Assembly (NCBI GenBank): GCA_015062305.1
Contig: SUUX01000010.1
Span: forward strand, 1 to 64,000
Source of the DNA: Alphaproteobacteria bacterium
GTDB taxonomy: Bacteria; Pseudomonadota; Alphaproteobacteria; RF32; CAG-239
Length of the DNA: 64,000 bases
Reading direction: 5' to 3'
The notes below the pieces were generated by a model, which did no database searches, was not told the DNA's origin, and was given only the letters and a program-made list of their open reading frames with translations. This document shows positions 16,133 through 24,820 of this stretch, one piece after another; position 1 is the first letter of the stretch, and the number at the start of each line of letters is the position of its first letter. The translations under genes and the position numbers were made by a program.

Positions 16133-16809
16133 TGAGTAAAATGGTAAAAAAGAAACCTCCTCACCCCCATCATGAAGAACATCCTGATGAAACGTGGCTA
16201 ATTCCTTATTCTGACTTATTAACCCTTTTGTTAGCCCTCTTCATAGTGTTATTTGCTTCATCTAATATGGATAAAGATAAAGCAGCTCAAATTCAATATG
16301 CGTTAGCTGCAGCATTCAGCAATGCCACGGCAGACCCGTTGAGTGGTACTATTATCAATTTTTTGAATGACGCACAAGATCTCAAACTTGAAGAAGATGG
16401 TGTTATAATTTCTTCAGATGCGCAGGGTGCAACACTAGAAATGACCACTATTAATTTGTTTGATAAAGGTAGTGTAAAAATAAAAATGGAAGCAATTCCT
16501 GTTATCAAAAAGATATCTTATTTATTAGATTCTAATAAGTACAAACGCTTTCGCATAGTTGTAGAGGGTCACACAGACGATACAAGCGAGTCTCAAATTG
16601 CCGAACTGCCCTCTAACTGGGAGCTATCTGCTGCACGAGCAGGCGCTGTTGTTAGAACAATGATATCTAATGGAATGGAAAGTAGCCGATTCAAGGCAGT
16701 AGGTCTTGCCGGTATTTCGCCAGCATATCCAAACCTTAATCCATACGGAGAACCTATTCCGGAAAATCGGATAAAAAATCGTCGTGTTATTATCCGTATA
16801 GAGTTTTAA
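16132..16809 (+). CDS. motB: Flagellar motor stator protein MotB
   Basis: 225 residues. A single N-terminal helix follows TWLIPYSDLLTLLLALF; D28 is the likely proton-carrying aspartate. The C-terminal OmpA-like domain (about 110-225) has VVEGHTDDT, WELSAARA and NRRVIIRIEF, which anchor the stator to peptidoglycan. The His-rich N-terminal tail is cytoplasmic. ATG overlaps the motA TAA (TAATG), indicating coupled translation. No other flagellar gene is in the window. Confidence 0.94.
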   Translation: MSKMVKKKPPHPHHEEHPDETWLIPYSDLLTLLLALFIVLFASSNMDKDKAAQIQYALAAAFSNATADPLSGTIINFLNDAQDLKLEEDGVIISSDAQGATLEMTTINLFDKGSVKIKMEAIPVIKKISYLLDSNKYKRFRIVVEGHTDDTSESQIAELPSNWELSAARAGAVVRTMISNGMESSRFKAVGLAGISPAYPNLNPYGEPIPENRIKNRRVIIRIEF

Positions 16810-16810
16810 G

Positions 16811-17776
16811 ATGAATATGATTAAAGATTTTTTTTCTAATCACATGGTTGTTTCAACATCAGCCATGTGGTTGGTTTTTGGTGTGATTGTTGTCACAATT
16901 TTGTTTTTAGATCTTTTTGTTTTTCACAAACATTCAGAGGCTCCATCAATCAAAAGCACCCTAAAGATTTGCTTATCATACATGCTAACAGCTATAATTT
17001 TTGGCCTGTTTGTTGTTTATGAGCAAGGTCTGGATTCTGGGATGTTGTTTTATACAGGATACTTGGTTGAGTTTAGCCTTTCAATGGACAATATTTTTGT
17101 TATTTCTTTAGTTTTTACAGGTTTGAGTATTCCTTCGGCATATCAACACAGAGTTTTATTTTGGGGTGTCATGGGTGCCATCATCATGCGAGCCATCATG
17201 ATTCTTTTAGGAGAAAGTTTGGTTAGCAATTTTCACTGGGTGTTGTATTTGTTTTCTCTGTTCTTGATATATACAGGGGCAAGTATGCTCAAACACAAAC
17301 AAGAACACGAAAATATTACAGATACAAAAGTATATAAATTTGTAGCCAGCCGATTACGAGTTACAAAAAAACTGCAAGGAGAACACTTTTTTGTGAAACT
17401 TAGAGGCAAAAAATATATGACCCCACTGTTTTTTGCTTTAGTTATTATTGAGCTTATGGATGTTATTTTTGCAATAGATAGCATTCCTGCTATTTTTCTG
17501 ATTACCCAAGATGTCTTTATTGTTTATACTAGTAATATATTTGCCATCTTAGGATTAAGGTCTCTCTATTTCTTATTGGCAGCAGCTGTTTGCAGATTCA
17601 GATACTTAAAGCCAGCATTAGCAATAATTCTTATTTTCATAGGTTCAAAGATTTTTCTACCCTACGTAGGAATAAAAATAAATCCAAGCATCTCTTTGTT
17701 AGTAACGTTTGGGATTATTGCTAGCGGTATGATTTTGTCTGTGCTTAAATCAGAAAGATGCAAAACTAATCTCTAA
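16811..17776 (+). CDS. TerC/Alx family membrane protein
   Basis: 321 residues, about nine hydrophobic helices. The two acidic TerC signatures are present: EFSLSMDN near residue 90 and ELMDVIFAIDSIPAI near 215. Relatives such as Alx and MeeF-type TerC proteins export manganese, sometimes to metalate secreted proteins. It begins one base after the motB stop, so is likely co-transcribed, although a functional link with motility is not evident. Its last 11 bases overlap the convergent gene. Confidence 0.9.
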   Translation: MNMIKDFFSNHMVVSTSAMWLVFGVIVVTILFLDLFVFHKHSEAPSIKSTLKICLSYMLTAIIFGLFVVYEQGLDSGMLFYTGYLVEFSLSMDNIFVISLVFTGLSIPSAYQHRVLFWGVMGAIIMRAIMILLGESLVSNFHWVLYLFSLFLIYTGASMLKHKQEHENITDTKVYKFVASRLRVTKKLQGEHFFVKLRGKKYMTPLFFALVIIELMDVIFAIDSIPAIFLITQDVFIVYTSNIFAILGLRSLYFLLAAAVCRFRYLKPALAIILIFIGSKIFLPYVGIKINPSISLLVTFGIIASGMILSVLKSERCKTNL

Positions 17777-18605
17777 AAATATCTTTTGCAGAAAGATTCC
17801 GTCTCTTATTCTCTTTGGGTTTAATTGTTTGTTTTTTCGTTTCTTTTTGCTCTTTGCTCTTTTTTACAACAGCATCTATGTTTTTCTTAGATTTTCTGCC
17901 TGATTTTTTTAAAATTAGCTCGGCAACATCTCTATCGTCTGTTGCCTTTTCTCCTGCCGTTATAACTTCTTCAATTTTCAAATTTTGTAAAGCCTTCGTC
18001 TGAGATTCATCTGCAGCAACAGCCATTTTTCTAATTCTATCAATGCCTCGAAGCATAGTAACCGTTTCACTTTTAGAAAGCCTTTTAGTTGAAGAAATTT
18101 TCCTATTCTTCATTTCATCTGATAGTATTTTTTCTACAGAATTATCTAGCAATGTCACGTCATGAACATTTGTTGCAACAGTTTTATTCGCTAAACCCTT
18201 TAATCCGGATTCTTTTATCATTTTGTCTGCAACCAACACAGCTTCCATATTTCCGACAGTTTGTTGCATCTTTTGAACATTCAAAGTGTTCTTCTGTTGT
18301 AATGTTCTTTTTTCATCTTCATATAGAGCATTCATGAGGCTATTATTCAAATCTAGAGGCGATATCTCATAATATTCCTCTTCTTCCTCATCATCATATA
18401 CCTCTTTAATCTTTTTTCTGATTTTTTTCAATCCCTTTGGCAAATCGGCAGGACGAGGAACAGAAGTTGTTGCCACCGCTTTTTTTTCTTTTGCTTCATG
18501 TTTTAGAGATTTTTTTACATCGGTTTTTCGGGTTAATTTTTCTGTAACTCCAAAACCTTTTTTATTTTTCCATTCTATATTACTGTTAGAAGACGTATCT
18601 TCCAT
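17766..18605 (-). CDS. Charged hypothetical protein
   Basis: 279 residues, not recognised. Lys/Glu-rich and hydrophilic, no signal peptide or membrane helix. A basic N-terminal third is followed by an acidic run (DDEEEEEYYE, near 71-80), a helical middle region, and a basic C-terminus (KKSKEQKETKKQTIKPK). Such composition suggests a cytosolic scaffold or nucleic-acid-associated protein, but this is only inference. It is downstream of the PAS gene on the same strand, 62 bases away, and overlaps terC convergently by 11 bases. Confidence 0.6.
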   Translation of the reverse strand: MEDTSSNSNIEWKNKKGFGVTEKLTRKTDVKKSLKHEAKEKKAVATTSVPRPADLPKGLKKIRKKIKEVYDDEEEEEYYEISPLDLNNSLMNALYEDEKRTLQQKNTLNVQKMQQTVGNMEAVLVADKMIKESGLKGLANKTVATNVHDVTLLDNSVEKILSDEMKNRKISSTKRLSKSETVTMLRGIDRIRKMAVAADESQTKALQNLKIEEVITAGEKATDDRDVAELILKKSGRKSKKNIDAVVKKSKEQKETKKQTIKPKENKRRNLSAKDIFRD

Positions 18606-18667
18606 TTAAGACTCCAAGAAATGTTACAACTACACATTTACACAAAAAAACTTTTTTGTCAAACAAT

Positions 18668-20350
18668 CTAAAGTTTTTTATATGTCACCATTAGTGAACC
18701 ATCAGATAGATTCTTTGCGGCAACCTCTATAATGTCCTTTTTATTTCGGTTTAATTCAAAGCTTTTAGTCGTCATAGAAGATAAGTGGTTTACAATATTT
18801 TCTTTGATTGTTTTCCAGTCATCTTGCTTGTTGAAGAAAGGTTTTTGCATATCAATCAATTCATCCAAATTTGGCTCTTCTTTTAATTTTTCTTCAGAGG
18901 CTTTCCACATTTTGACATATGCATTGTTATAAAAATTTAAACGTCCGTTAGTGCCAAAAATCAAAACAGCATCAAATAAATTCTCCAAAATTTCTTTTTG
19001 TACGGAAAGCAAAGCATTATAAGCGCTGGTTGTTGCCAATCTGTCGGTTATGTCTTCAAATGCAAAAATCAGTCCTCCGGCCGGATAAGGAGCCCTAAGT
19101 CTTCTAATAGTCTTACCGCTAGGTAGGTGTAACAAATCTCTCTGCGTTTCTATAATGCTTTCAAATTTTTTTAATTCATCTCTTTTAAACATAACATAAT
19201 CTGGCACTTCCGGAAGCAATCTCTTTTCTCGGATAACATCCAAAAAAGAAGTATATGCAGGAGAATTTTCTAACCAAGAAGTATCTAATAGCCATAAATC
19301 AGCAAAAGATTTATTATAAAATGCTAGTTTATAATTACCGTCAAACACAGCAAAAGCGGTTCCTAGAGTTCCCAAAATTTCTAGTTGAGCATTTTGATGT
19401 TCTTTCAAGTTTCTTTTTAATTCATCCAATTCACTAATATCAACCAAAGACCCCACTGTATATATTTTATCAAGACTTTCTTCTGCATGAAAAGGTGTTT
19501 CTGTCGCAGTCATAACCATTCTTTCTCCATCTTTTACAATGTTTACGACAGATTTTCTTGTTTTATTTGAATTAAGAGCTTTTTTTGCCAATTCCTTTGA
19601 TACGCTGTCTCCGCTTATAGTGTTTATTTCTAAATCTTGATTGTCTTTTGCAGAGCTATTTACCAAACCACTCATTTCTGCAAATTTCTTATTATATTTT
19701 ATTATTTTTAATTTATCATTTCTAAGCCAGATAGGAAATGTCAAATTATCTATAAGATCTTGAATTTGGATTAATTTTGTAGAAGCATCTTTTTTTTCTT
19801 TTTCTAGCGAAGATATTTTTGCTGTTTCAAAGCTAATATCTCTAAACCAAATCATATCACAATAAATGTTTCCATCGATGCCGTTAATGCGAGCACCAAC
19901 CAATCGCAAATATTTATTGGCTGACTTTAACATAAATTCATCATCAAAAGAAACCCCGTCATCTCTAAGCAGGCTAACATATTTTTGGATTTTCTTGGCA
20001 TCTTCTTTGTAAAAGTTTTTTAATATATCTTCAAAAGAAGATTTAACTCCGGCAGACAAATTCATAATAACAGCCAAACGCCTAGAACATCTTTCACTAA
20101 CATTTTGCCGAGGATCATTAACCTTTTGGTCCGGATATATAAAAGCAAAATAACCATCTCTGGAGGCATATAATGTTTCGGCGTAACGTTCCCTATCTCT
20201 GTTTAAAAAGTAATTTTTTTGCTTTAGTCGCAGTATTTGAAACGCTTGCCAGACAACAATCGTAAACATTAATAACAAAATTGAACTCAAAATATACCAC
20301 ACTTCCGGTGCGGCATAGTACATATCGCTTAAAAGAACCCAATCTATCAT
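18668..20350 (-). CDS. Membrane-anchored multi-PAS protein lacking a kinase domain
   Basis: 560 residues. One membrane helix (about 17-40) is followed by roughly four PAS-like segments (about 50-180, 190-310, 325-440, 440-560) with LGTAFAVFDGNYKLAFYNKSF and FDAVLIFGTNGRLNFYNNAYVKMW. The order and sequences resemble the sensory half of alphaproteobacterial DivL-type PAS histidine kinases. The protein stops right after DGSLMVTYKKL, where such kinases continue into the dimerisation and ATPase domains; no H-box, N-box or G-box follows in any frame. It could be a sensory adaptor or a truncated kinase. Confidence 0.72.
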   Translation of the reverse strand: MIDWVLLSDMYYAAPEVWYILSSILLLMFTIVVWQAFQILRLKQKNYFLNRDRERYAETLYASRDGYFAFIYPDQKVNDPRQNVSERCSRRLAVIMNLSAGVKSSFEDILKNFYKEDAKKIQKYVSLLRDDGVSFDDEFMLKSANKYLRLVGARINGIDGNIYCDMIWFRDISFETAKISSLEKEKKDASTKLIQIQDLIDNLTFPIWLRNDKLKIIKYNKKFAEMSGLVNSSAKDNQDLEINTISGDSVSKELAKKALNSNKTRKSVVNIVKDGERMVMTATETPFHAEESLDKIYTVGSLVDISELDELKRNLKEHQNAQLEILGTLGTAFAVFDGNYKLAFYNKSFADLWLLDTSWLENSPAYTSFLDVIREKRLLPEVPDYVMFKRDELKKFESIIETQRDLLHLPSGKTIRRLRAPYPAGGLIFAFEDITDRLATTSAYNALLSVQKEILENLFDAVLIFGTNGRLNFYNNAYVKMWKASEEKLKEEPNLDELIDMQKPFFNKQDDWKTIKENIVNHLSSMTTKSFELNRNKKDIIEVAAKNLSDGSLMVTYKKL

Positions 20351-20442
20351 TTTACCTTTATTTTCAAAAACGGTTGTCTATTTAAATATTTTATTCTATA
20401 AATCCAATTAATAAAACTTAATTTTTTTTATTGGTGGAAAAG

Positions 20443-21105
20443 ATGTATATATTGGCTTTTGACACGACAGCATCAGCTTGTTCAATCATTCTTCAAAAAG
20501 ATAAAGAAGTTTTATCGGAATACAAGCAAATCATGGATTTTGGGCAATCAGAAGTTCTTATTCCTCAAATTCAGAAAATGTTAACAGATGCCAATTTGCA
20601 GTTTAAAGACATTAATTTACTTTTTGTTTGTGTTGGACCGGGATCTTTTACTGGCGTGCGCTCTTCCATTTCTGCAGCCAGAACATTTCAGTTAGCTTGT
20701 CCGGAGCTGCTATTAAGCGGAGTTTCTGCTTTTGATGCCTATATATTAACACTTGCACCTCAAGAAATAACCGATATAAATGCTGTCATTATCGAAACTA
20801 AAAGAGACGATTTTTATGTTCAGCTTTTTGATTCTTCCTTAAAAAAAATATCTCCACCGCAAGCTGCTACATATGACACGATTCTCAATATGCTAAAAGG
20901 AAAAAAAGTTTCATTAATCGGAGATGGGGTGGAGCGATTTTTAAGACAACCAAGCGGACTATCTCTTCACTGCATAAAAATGGAAGATTGTCCGAGTATC
21001 AATGGTATCATAAGTGCAGGGTTAAGGCAATTTAAAGAAAAATGCTTAGACTATCCAAAGCCGCTATACTTGCGCGCCCCAGATGTCAGTCAGCCTAAAA
21101 GCTAA
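20443..21105 (+). CDS. tsaB: tRNA threonylcarbamoyladenosine protein TsaB
   Basis: Partner of TsaD and TsaE in making t6A37 in tRNAs that read ANN codons. 220 residues: MYILAFDTTASACSI opening, VGPGSFTGVRSSISAARTF core. The frame reaches a TTG at 20431, but GGTGGAAA before the ATG at 20443 and the family's usual N-terminus favour 20443. tsaE is at 45050. Divergent from the PAS gene; overlaps the next, convergent gene by 11 bases. Confidence 0.94.
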   Translation: MYILAFDTTASACSIILQKDKEVLSEYKQIMDFGQSEVLIPQIQKMLTDANLQFKDINLLFVCVGPGSFTGVRSSISAARTFQLACPELLLSGVSAFDAYILTLAPQEITDINAVIIETKRDDFYVQLFDSSLKKISPPQAATYDTILNMLKGKKVSLIGDGVERFLRQPSGLSLHCIKMEDCPSINGIISAGLRQFKEKCLDYPKPLYLRAPDVSQPKS

Positions 21106-22480
21106 AATCCATTCCTGCATCTCGCCCTAAAAGCTTATGGATTGTAGAGCGAATTTCATCTTTATGGTTGGATTCTATAATTTCTATTATTTCAATTTCT
21201 TGTTTATCTAATCTACGATTTACTCCCATGGCATCATAATATTGTTTGCTGCTGTTATATAATTTTGCAGCCTGCAAACTATTGCCTTGCGCATAAAGAT
21301 ATTGAGACATGTTTTTGCTAGCATTTGCCACTTCTCTGGCATTGATTTCTCCATCTGCCATATCCAAAATATTCTGATATGCCCAAATGGCCTTGCTATT
21401 TGATTCTGCTTTTGCATACATATCAGCAAGTCTGCTCCAAGCGGGAATGTTCTTAGGATTTAATTCAATTGCCAATTCAAAAGCACCAGTCGCCAAATGC
21501 ACATCATTTATTGCTGCCAAATTACCAAAGGTAACAGCCTGTTCAGAAACCATTCTAAAAGTTTCATCTCGTCGATTCTCCATTCCAGGCTTTGATACAT
21601 AATCAATATGCAAATCCATAAGATTCTCCAATAGAGCCAGAGCAGGGGTTGTATCGCCTTCTGCCATATGGATCAAAGCATCTTCTTCATTGGGCAAAGA
21701 GTCATAATTATCTAATTTAGAAAATTCCTGATTTTTGCATATATCAATAAAATTCTTTATAGAGTCGATAATTTGAAAAACATCTTCTTCCGAGCTCATA
21801 TAGTGATTTCTATATAAAATTGTTTGTGCTATCTTAAGGTCATCTACTCCTCGTCCAATCATGTCTATAATCAAGCCCAAAAGTTCGTTCATTTGTTTGT
21901 TGCTTTGATGATAAGACATTATACTAGGGGAAAGTGCATCAGAATTGTCTTTGCCTGTTGAGTTAAGCAAAGTTCCTTTTTTCCAGTCTAATTTTATTGC
22001 GGGTTCTTTTTTCTTCTTCTGTTCTTTCTCTTTTTCTTCTTGCTTTTTTTGTTTTAAAGCTTCTTCTTTTATTTTTAGATTTTGCTCTTCTTGTCTTTCT
22101 GCTTTTTCTCTTTCTGCCTGAGCAATTTCCAATTCTTTTTGCAGTTCTTTTTCTAATTCTCTTTCGCGATCTTGGTCTTCAATTATTTGAAGTAGCCTGC
22201 GCTCATCTTCTTCATCGAAAATATCATCGCTTTCATCAACAATATAGCTCTTTTTTTTGACAGGAGCTTTTAAGAAATTAATAAATGAACGGACATACAT
22301 TACGATTAATACAAACAAAAACATCAAAGCAGCCAACACCATCAGTAGTATTGACACCAGTTTCAAATCTTCCATATTAGATAAATATTGGTCGACAACC
22401 TCACTTAGCACTTTAATTTTTTCATTTATAGTGCCGATTATATCGAGGGATGATATTTTTGTTATAAGTTGTTCTATCAT
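21095..22480 (-). CDS. Membrane-anchored coiled-coil/TPR-like protein
   Basis: 461 residues, not assignable to a named family. A short amphipathic N-terminus, one membrane helix (about 42-66), an acidic patch (DESDDIFDEEDE), then an almost uninterrupted Glu/Lys/Gln coiled coil (about 90-165). The C-terminal half contains TPR-like helix pairs (AFELAIELNPKNIPAWSRLADMYAKAE and following). This is the layout of an inner-membrane-tethered assembly scaffold facing the cytoplasm. Neighbours give no clear clue. Confidence 0.65.
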   Translation of the reverse strand: MIEQLITKISSLDIIGTINEKIKVLSEVVDQYLSNMEDLKLVSILLMVLAALMFLFVLIVMYVRSFINFLKAPVKKKSYIVDESDDIFDEEDERRLLQIIEDQDRERELEKELQKELEIAQAEREKAERQEEQNLKIKEEALKQKKQEEKEKEQKKKKEPAIKLDWKKGTLLNSTGKDNSDALSPSIMSYHQSNKQMNELLGLIIDMIGRGVDDLKIAQTILYRNHYMSSEEDVFQIIDSIKNFIDICKNQEFSKLDNYDSLPNEEDALIHMAEGDTTPALALLENLMDLHIDYVSKPGMENRRDETFRMVSEQAVTFGNLAAINDVHLATGAFELAIELNPKNIPAWSRLADMYAKAESNSKAIWAYQNILDMADGEINAREVANASKNMSQYLYAQGNSLQAAKLYNSSKQYYDAMGVNRRLDKQEIEIIEIIESNHKDEIRSTIHKLLGRDAGMDFSF

Positions 22481-22579
22481 ATCTTTTCAGACCATTTACA
22501 AAATATAATTTAAGAGCTACAATGTCAAGCAAATACTATAAATGGCAAAAGTTAAAAAAACATAATAGAAAAGAACAAA

Positions 22580-23335
22580 ATGGGTTACTTGTCTCAAAAG
22601 AAAAAACTTTCCAGAGAAAACAGCTTTCTAAAAATTATGATGCTGTTTATTGGTGTCGCAACTTTAGCTTTTCTCTTTTCTGGCGGTTTAATAGGTTTTA
22701 AACGTTGGTTTTTTCAGATTTACTTGCTGAATATTTTGGCTTTGGTTTATTCTTTGTTCATTCGCAGATTTTTTGCGAGTTGCATCTTTGTTTTCATGCT
22801 TTTGATAAACTACTTTAACTTAGCATCCTGCACACAAATTTTCATAAATAGAGATGTTTCATCGGAGAGAGGTTTTCATTTGACATATATGCCCAAACAA
22901 GACCTACATATCTCGGGAGAAAATATCGAGAAGATTCGCAGTGGCCGCATTCTTTTAGCGCCCAATGCCGAGGCTTATTTTTCCACCATAAAACAACAAG
23001 AACAGATTCTAACATTAATACAGATTGATTGGGAAAATATTTCATACAAAGAAAAGAAGACAGCAATTAAGCAGTTAGAGCGCTTTATCTTAAGTCTCGA
23101 CAACTCAGCAGTTGTATATGGTGATTTTGGGGTGCCGGCATGGTCAAGAAGCATGAAAAATTTAATGGAAAACACGGGGCTAAAGGTTAAAAATAGGTTG
23201 GTTTTTTCATATAAAGGAAGAACCAGCATCCTGTTTTCCATTCCCAGTTTTTATGTCCTTTCTTTTCAAAATGTTGGTGTAAAAAGCATAAAAGCAAAAC
23301 CAGCAAGAGTAGATATAGACATAAGCATTAATTGA
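22580..23335 (+). CDS. Membrane protein with a degenerate EEP-nuclease-like domain
   Basis: 251 residues. Three hydrophobic helices (about 17-80) precede a soluble domain. VVYGDFGVPAWSRSMKNLM resembles the GDFNATPWS segment of endonuclease/exonuclease/phosphatase proteins, and SIPSFYVLSF occupies the place of the usual LPIDHVL catalytic motif, so the Asn and the Asp-His pair are lost. Probably a catalytically dead relative of membrane-bound YafD-like proteins; this is inference from a few motifs. Overlaps the following convergent gene by 8 bases. Confidence 0.55.
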   Translation: MGYLSQKKKLSRENSFLKIMMLFIGVATLAFLFSGGLIGFKRWFFQIYLLNILALVYSLFIRRFFASCIFVFMLLINYFNLASCTQIFINRDVSSERGFHLTYMPKQDLHISGENIEKIRSGRILLAPNAEAYFSTIKQQEQILTLIQIDWENISYKEKKTAIKQLERFILSLDNSAVVYGDFGVPAWSRSMKNLMENTGLKVKNRLVFSYKGRTSILFSIPSFYVLSFQNVGVKSIKAKPARVDIDISIN

Positions 23336-24728
23336 TAGATTGCGTTTCTTTCAATAATTCAAGCAATTCAGAGTTTCCGGATTCTTCGGCATATTGTAGC
23401 GCTTGTTTGTAGTCTTGCTCTGCAGATTCGCATTTACCCCTTTTTCTTTTGGACAAAGCAATATTTGCACAATCTATTGCTGCGCCAGCCCATCGTTCAT
23501 TACAAACCTCAGAGTTAAGAGATTGCATAAACAAGGCTTCTGCTCTTTTATATTCTTTTTTTCTAAGATACAACAATCCCAACAAGCTATACACATTTGC
23601 AATATGAAAACAGGTTTTCTGTTGTTTTGCTTTTTCTAAAAGGGATCGCAACAACAGCTCAGCCTTTTGAGATTTGTTTTGTTCTATAAGCGCTTGAGCT
23701 TTCAATAACATAATTTCTAGTTCTGCTGGAATATTTTTCGTCTTTTGGTATAATTCTTCTGCATCTGAAGCCGATTTTATAACGGTTTTCCACTTCTTTT
23801 GTTTGGCAGAAATCTGCGCTTTTAAATCATAACTAAGAGCTAGCAACCTTATGTTTTTAGATTTTTTTAGTATGTTCATAGCCTCTCGTGTTAAATCATT
23901 TGCTTCTTCAGTCCGGTTTTGCAAAAGTTTCATCAAGGCTTTTTGGTTCAAAACAGATGCTTCTCCATCAGAATCTTGAATCTTACAATATATCGAATTC
24001 GCTTCTGCAAAATAATCATAAGCTTCTTCAAATCTTTCTTCTGCAACCATTAACATTCCTTGTGTTGCTGCCGTTTCTGCTTTTTTGGCAAACGCACGGC
24101 ATTCATCAAAAAGATTCTTTGCAGTTTGCAACATAAGCATTGCTGTATCAAAACTTCCGCAGGCTCTATACACAGAACCGCTTAATAAATAGGCACATCC
24201 CTCCTCGTAAAAATAAAAAAGTTTCTTAAAGCTCGAGGCCGCTCTGGTCGCAAGCAAAGAAGCATCTTGTAGATCTCCTTCTTTAAGAGCTACAATAGCA
24301 CTCAAATAATCAAATTTTGCTTTTTCATATCTGTTTTTAGGTTGAAGTTTTTCCAATATTCTCGCCACCTTATCAATCTCAAAATCAATAACGGCCTTCT
24401 CAGCTTTTTGCCAAACTGTCAATGACGGACATTTATTTAAAAACATCGCTTTGATAGATTTTACTTCAACTGGAGACACATAACTTTTCAATTCATCATA
24501 TTTAGATTCGGATATTTCTTCCAGTATACGGATTATTTTTTGTTTAGAAAGAACATCCAGTTTTTTTGCAATATCTCTAACAACATCAGACGCATACCAC
24601 GCCCCAGATTTTTGTCTGCTCAGCAATTTCTTTTCTAGCAGTCTAAATAACAACTGTTGTCGCATTTTTTTTGCATTCAGCCAAAACAGCCACAAAGAAA
24701 TAATTATTGTTAGCAGTAAATATTCCAT
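23328..24728 (-). CDS. TPR-repeat protein with N-terminal membrane anchor
   Basis: 466 residues. One N-terminal hydrophobic helix (residues 2-17), a charged helical region, then about eight helix-turn-helix units with the TPR pattern (for example AAASSFKKLFYFYEEGCAYLL, EERFEEAYDYFAEANSIY, KKEYKRAEALFMQSLNSE). TPR arrays bind partner peptides; the partner is unknown. It is the second membrane-tethered TPR protein in this 4-kb stretch. Divergent from the Lon-like gene. Confidence 0.72.
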   Translation of the reverse strand: MEYLLLTIIISLWLFWLNAKKMRQQLLFRLLEKKLLSRQKSGAWYASDVVRDIAKKLDVLSKQKIIRILEEISESKYDELKSYVSPVEVKSIKAMFLNKCPSLTVWQKAEKAVIDFEIDKVARILEKLQPKNRYEKAKFDYLSAIVALKEGDLQDASLLATRAASSFKKLFYFYEEGCAYLLSGSVYRACGSFDTAMLMLQTAKNLFDECRAFAKKAETAATQGMLMVAEERFEEAYDYFAEANSIYCKIQDSDGEASVLNQKALMKLLQNRTEEANDLTREAMNILKKSKNIRLLALSYDLKAQISAKQKKWKTVIKSASDAEELYQKTKNIPAELEIMLLKAQALIEQNKSQKAELLLRSLLEKAKQQKTCFHIANVYSLLGLLYLRKKEYKRAEALFMQSLNSEVCNERWAGAAIDCANIALSKRKRGKCESAEQDYKQALQYAEESGNSELLELLKETQSIN

Positions 24729-24820
24729 TATTTTTTACTTTTCTTTACTCAATGTTAGCTTTTAGTAACATATCATAGAGCATAGCTTTTCTGCAACCTA
24801 ATTTATAGGGATTTTTTATT

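Noticed and set aside
18605..18667. Frameshift hiding a kinase domain after the PAS protein
   Set aside because: Only 62 bases separate it from the next gene, and that gene encodes no kinase motif, so the domain is absent rather than shifted.
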